Shown piece after piece: positions 32,416 through 35,180 of a DNA stretch of 35,180 nt. The stretch lies in contig CAJTRM010000028.1 of NCBI GenBank assembly GCA_910578865.1, positions 1 through 35,180 on the forward strand, written 5' to 3'. The stretch is from an uncultured Dorea sp. GTDB lineage: Bacteria; Bacillota_A; Clostridia; Lachnospirales; Lachnospiraceae. The notes under the pieces were generated by a model. The model was given only the letters and a program-made list of their open reading frames with translations. It was not told the DNA's origin and ran no database searches. The translations under genes were made by a program, and so were the position numbers. Each line of letters starts with the position of its first letter. Position 1 is the stretch's first letter.

Positions 32416-33495
32416 ATGAAAAAGAAAATAGTTAGTTTATTATTAGTTGCAGCTATGGTATTGGCCATGGCAGGATGCGGAAGCAAAGATGCAGAGTCCG
32501 GATCCGGAGATGCGAAAGACTCTAAAGCTTCAGAAGAAACAGAAGTTGCAAATTCAAAAGCACTTGCAGACCAGGAATTTGATACAAGTTACGAGCCTAA
32601 GAAGGATGAGTACAAGATTTATTGTACATATAAGTTGGTACATGCATGGTATGACGCCATTGAAGTTGGTGTAAAGGCAGCTGTTGAAGACATGAAGGCA
32701 AAGGGTGTAACGATCGATTATGAATGGTATGCACCGGTTGAGCCAGATGCGGTTGATCAGGTTAATTCCATTGAGACCGCAGTAGGACAGGGATATGACT
32801 TGATTGCAGTAGACGTTAACCAGGTAGAGACAACAGAGCCTGCAGTTAATGATGCAGTGAAGGCCGGTGTAAAAGTTGCATTATTTGCATCTTCCGACCT
32901 GCCAAATACAGAAAGATCTTTCTTCGTAGGTAACAATGATAACTACGGCGACGGCGCTGCGATCGCAGAGGCGGTATGTGAGAAAATGGGCGGAAAAGGC
33001 GAGATCGCATTTTTATCAGGAACGATCGGCGCTGTTTCTCATGAAGACAGATTAAAAGCTTTTTATGATGTGGTTGAGAAATATCCGGACATCAAAGTAG
33101 TGGATGATCAAAGAGATAACGACTTTGTAGAAAAAGCTGTACAGATTACAGAAGCCTGGATGCAGGCTTATCCGGATCTCGGGGGTATCCTCTGCAACAA
33201 TATGTCCAACCCGGTTGGAGCATGTCAGGCAGTGAAAGACGCCGGACGTTCCGGTGAAGTAGTGATCGGCGGTATGGATCATGACCTCCGTACACTGGAA
33301 TATCTGAAAGACGGTACCTTATACGTGGCTCAGGTTCAGAATTGTTACGATATGGGATATAAGATGATCTTCAATGCAGTTAAGACAATCGATGGTGAAG
33401 AAGTTGAGGAAATTACAGATGTAGGAAGTTCATCTGTATATTCTGACAAGGCTCAGGACTACATTGATATGCTTTTCGGTGATGAGGCTAAATAA
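32416..33495 (+). CDS. Sugar ABC transporter substrate-binding lipoprotein (RbsB-like)
   Basis: A 359-aa protein from ATG 32416 with GAAAGGAG upstream. The N-terminus is a lipoprotein signal: KKK, a hydrophobic core, and the lipobox AMAGC, with Cys21 the lipidated residue. A low-complexity acidic stretch follows, then a type-1 periplasmic-binding fold (PF13407): QVNSIETAVGQGYDLIAVDV, IAFLSGTIGAVSHEDRLKAF, GGILCNNMSNPVGACQAVKD and VIGGMDHDLRTLEYLKDGTL. It captures a sugar at the cell surface for the RbsA-type ATPase encoded next. The substrate is not predictable from sequence. Confidence 0.93.
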   Translation: MKKKIVSLLLVAAMVLAMAGCGSKDAESGSGDAKDSKASEETEVANSKALADQEFDTSYEPKKDEYKIYCTYKLVHAWYDAIEVGVKAAVEDMKAKGVTIDYEWYAPVEPDAVDQVNSIETAVGQGYDLIAVDVNQVETTEPAVNDAVKAGVKVALFASSDLPNTERSFFVGNNDNYGDGAAIAEAVCEKMGGKGEIAFLSGTIGAVSHEDRLKAFYDVVEKYPDIKVVDDQRDNDFVEKAVQITEAWMQAYPDLGGILCNNMSNPVGACQAVKDAGRSGEVVIGGMDHDLRTLEYLKDGTLYVAQVQNCYDMGYKMIFNAVKTIDGEEVEEITDVGSSSVYSDKAQDYIDMLFGDEAK

Positions 33496-33546
33496 TATCT
33501 GCAATCGAATAAGATTAACCGACAATATTTGTTGGGCTGGATGATG

Positions 33547-33590
33547 AAAATTCCACATGATAGCAGTACAGGATCATGTGGAATTTTTTT
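33547..33590 (+). terminator. Terminator/attenuator between the binding-protein and ATPase genes
   Basis: A perfect 15-bp stem, AAAATTCCACATGAT (33547-33561) with ATCATGTGGAATTTT (33573-33587), ends in a T7 run (33584-33590). Lying inside the operon, it would lower ATPase expression relative to the binding protein. Confidence 0.8.
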
Positions 33591-33640
33591 GAGAATTGCT
33601 GTCACTTAATGGTAAAAAAGAGCAGAGGAAGTGAAAAAAG

Positions 33641-35128
33641 TTGAGCGAATTCGTAATTGAAATGAAGGGAGTAACCAAAACATTCCCGGGAACTAAGGCA
33701 TTAGATCATGTGGATCTCAGTATCAGACCAGGCGAGATCCATGCGCTTCTTGGAGAGAACGGGGCGGGGAAAAGTACATTGATGAACTGTCTGGTAGGAC
33801 AGTATATCATGGATGAAGGCGAAATATTTATGGACGGAAGTCCTGTTAAGATAGCTTCACCTAAAGAGGCTTCCGCAAAACATATTGTAATCGTGCCGCA
33901 GGAATTGAACTTAATTCCAGAGGCATCCATTGCAGAAAATATTTTTCTTGGAAATGAACGAGGGAGCAGAGCCGGGATTAATTGGAAAAAAGCAGAAAAT
34001 GAAGCGGAACAGCTTCTGAAGCTGTTAGATGTAGAAATAGATGTTACACAGAAGGTAAAAAAACTTTCCGCAGCATATCAGCAGCTGGTGTCTATTGCAA
34101 GAGCTCTGGCATACTCGCCCAGAGTGCTGATCTTAGATGAACCTACAGCTGTACTTACGAACAAAGAAGCAGAGTCTTTGTTTGCTTCTATGCAGAGATT
34201 GAAAAAAGCCGGAACGTCTATGATCTTTATTACACATCATCTGGATGAGGTCATGGAACAGGCGGACCGCGCCACGATCATGCGGGATGGTAAGCTTGTA
34301 ACAGTGACTGAGATTAAAGATATTACAAAAGAAGGAATCATCACTCACATGGCCGGCAAAAAGGTTGTGGAATCTGCACATGTGAACCGTGAGTATTCAG
34401 ATGAAATATTCTTTGAAGCGAAAAATCTGACACGGAAAGGGGAATTCCGGGATGTAAGCTTTCATGTGAAGAAGGGTGAGATTCTCTGTGTGGCAGGTCT
34501 TGTAGGAGCAGGAAGAACAGAGATTTTCAAAAGTGTTTTTGGTATTACCCGTCCGGAAGCAGACGGAAAGATGTATGTAGACGGAAAAGAGGTTGACATT
34601 GCCGATCCTCGTGTGGCGATCAAGTTAGGTATGGGATATGTATCAGAGGAAAGGCGGCATGACGGTATTACTCCGGGAATGTCTGTGATGGAAAATATGA
34701 TGCTTCCTTCTTACGACCAAATTAAGAAAAACGGATTGATCAGTTTTAAAGAAGCAGCAAAGATCACGGATGATTATATTGCAAAATTCAGGATTAAAAC
34801 TGCTGGGCGGGACGCATTGATCAAGAATCTGTCCGGAGGGAACCAGCAGAAGGTCATTGTTGCCCGCTGGATGGCAAAAGGAATTAAGATGCTCATCATG
34901 GATGAACCGACTCGCGGTATTGATGTGAATGCAAAAGCAGAGATCCATGCGCTTGTGAGAGAGCTTGCAGATAATGGTGTGGCCGTTGTGGTGATTTCAT
35001 CGGAGATGGAAGAAGTCCTTGCTCTGGCAGACCGCGTTATGGTTGTTCATCAGGGGCGTATTAAAGGATATATAGAGGAAGTAGATATGACCACACCGGA
35101 AGATGTTCTGAAGGTGGCATTTCAGTAG
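33641..35128 (+). CDS. Sugar ABC transporter ATP-binding protein (RbsA/MglA-type, two ATPase domains)
   Basis: A 495-aa protein. TTG 33641 is preferred, with GAGGAAG about 10 nt upstream; the ATG at 33662 has no site. Domain 1: Walker A GENGAGKST, IVPQELNLIPEASIAENIFL, signature LSAAYQQLVSIARAL and Walker B ILDEPT. Domain 2 has the degenerate Walker A GLVGAGRTE typical of RbsA, then LSGGNQQKVIVARW and LIMDEPTRGID. Such tandem ATPases energise import of ribose, xylose, galactose and similar sugars with an RbsC-type permease. That permease gene probably lies just past the window. The last 52 bases (35129-35180) hold no complete feature. Confidence 0.95.
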   Translation: MSEFVIEMKGVTKTFPGTKALDHVDLSIRPGEIHALLGENGAGKSTLMNCLVGQYIMDEGEIFMDGSPVKIASPKEASAKHIVIVPQELNLIPEASIAENIFLGNERGSRAGINWKKAENEAEQLLKLLDVEIDVTQKVKKLSAAYQQLVSIARALAYSPRVLILDEPTAVLTNKEAESLFASMQRLKKAGTSMIFITHHLDEVMEQADRATIMRDGKLVTVTEIKDITKEGIITHMAGKKVVESAHVNREYSDEIFFEAKNLTRKGEFRDVSFHVKKGEILCVAGLVGAGRTEIFKSVFGITRPEADGKMYVDGKEVDIADPRVAIKLGMGYVSEERRHDGITPGMSVMENMMLPSYDQIKKNGLISFKEAAKITDDYIAKFRIKTAGRDALIKNLSGGNQQKVIVARWMAKGIKMLIMDEPTRGIDVNAKAEIHALVRELADNGVAVVVISSEMEEVLALADRVMVVHQGRIKGYIEEVDMTTPEDVLKVAFQ

Positions 35129-35180
35129 GACAATATGAAGTGACCCCACATTTGTAGCAACGTGGATTTACCTGTATACT

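Noticed and set aside
35139..35166. Hairpin CCACA...GTGG after the ATPase gene
   Set aside because: The stem is only four to five pairs and the window ends before any T run can be judged.

Overview
The window reads as a chromosomal segment of an anaerobic gut-type Firmicute, most likely Lachnospiraceae (Blautia/Ruminococcus/Dorea-like). This is inferred from strong AGGAGG ribosome sites, moderate GC, a PyrBI-type aspartate transcarbamoylase, split transketolase genes, CmpB-family membrane proteins, a NifU-like/GGGtGRT gene pair, and a holin-like type I toxin. No phage, insertion sequence, tRNA or CRISPR array was seen.

Layout. (1) 1-80 is the 3' end of the RNase P RNA, followed by a CmpB-family membrane protein. 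(2) 1007-7807, all on +, holds an AraC regulator, an old-yellow-enzyme/Fe-S flavin oxidoreductase with a TetR regulator, and rhaB-rhaA for L-rhamnose. Each block is closed by its own hairpin terminator. (3) 7878-9710, on -, carries pyrB-pyrI and a small CmpB-like protein. (4) 9816-13674, on +, carries pheA, a DUF815 AAA ATPase and a MATE exporter overlapping it. (5) rqcH (-) and the housekeeping operon yicC-gmk-rpoZ-rimO-pgsA-cinA (+) diverge from overlapping promoters. The operon is followed by an unusual acetyltransferase/membrane/RsiV-like fusion. (6) 22411-24161 is a two-gene operon of a NifU-like scaffold and a GGGtGRT protein, whose function I do not know. (7) 24458-24800 is a complete-looking type I toxin-antitoxin locus missed by ordinary ORF calling: a 31-aa holin-like peptide, a hairpin over its ribosome site, a convergent antisense RNA of about 97 nt, and mirrored promoters and leaders. 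(8) A DUF2935 protein follows. (9) 25884-35128 is a sugar or polyol module. An operon on - (split transketolase, FGGY kinase, cyclase-family hydrolase) diverges from rpiR-lacI, which is followed by an RbsB/RbsA-type ABC importer that runs off the window.

How the parts work together. The sugar module looks like import by the ABC system, phosphorylation by the FGGY kinase, and two-carbon transfer by the transketolase. Its substrate cannot be read from sequence. Repeated ACTCC/GGAGT sites lie at the rpiR/transketolase promoters and repeated ACTAAATT/AATTTAGT sites at the ABC promoter, suggesting two separate local controls. The best candidates for under-described biology are the type I toxin locus, the NifU-like/GGGtGRT operon, the acetyltransferase fusion and the sugar module. 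Promoter and operator calls come from pattern reading only, and start codons were moved to the best ribosome site where the longest ORF began too early.
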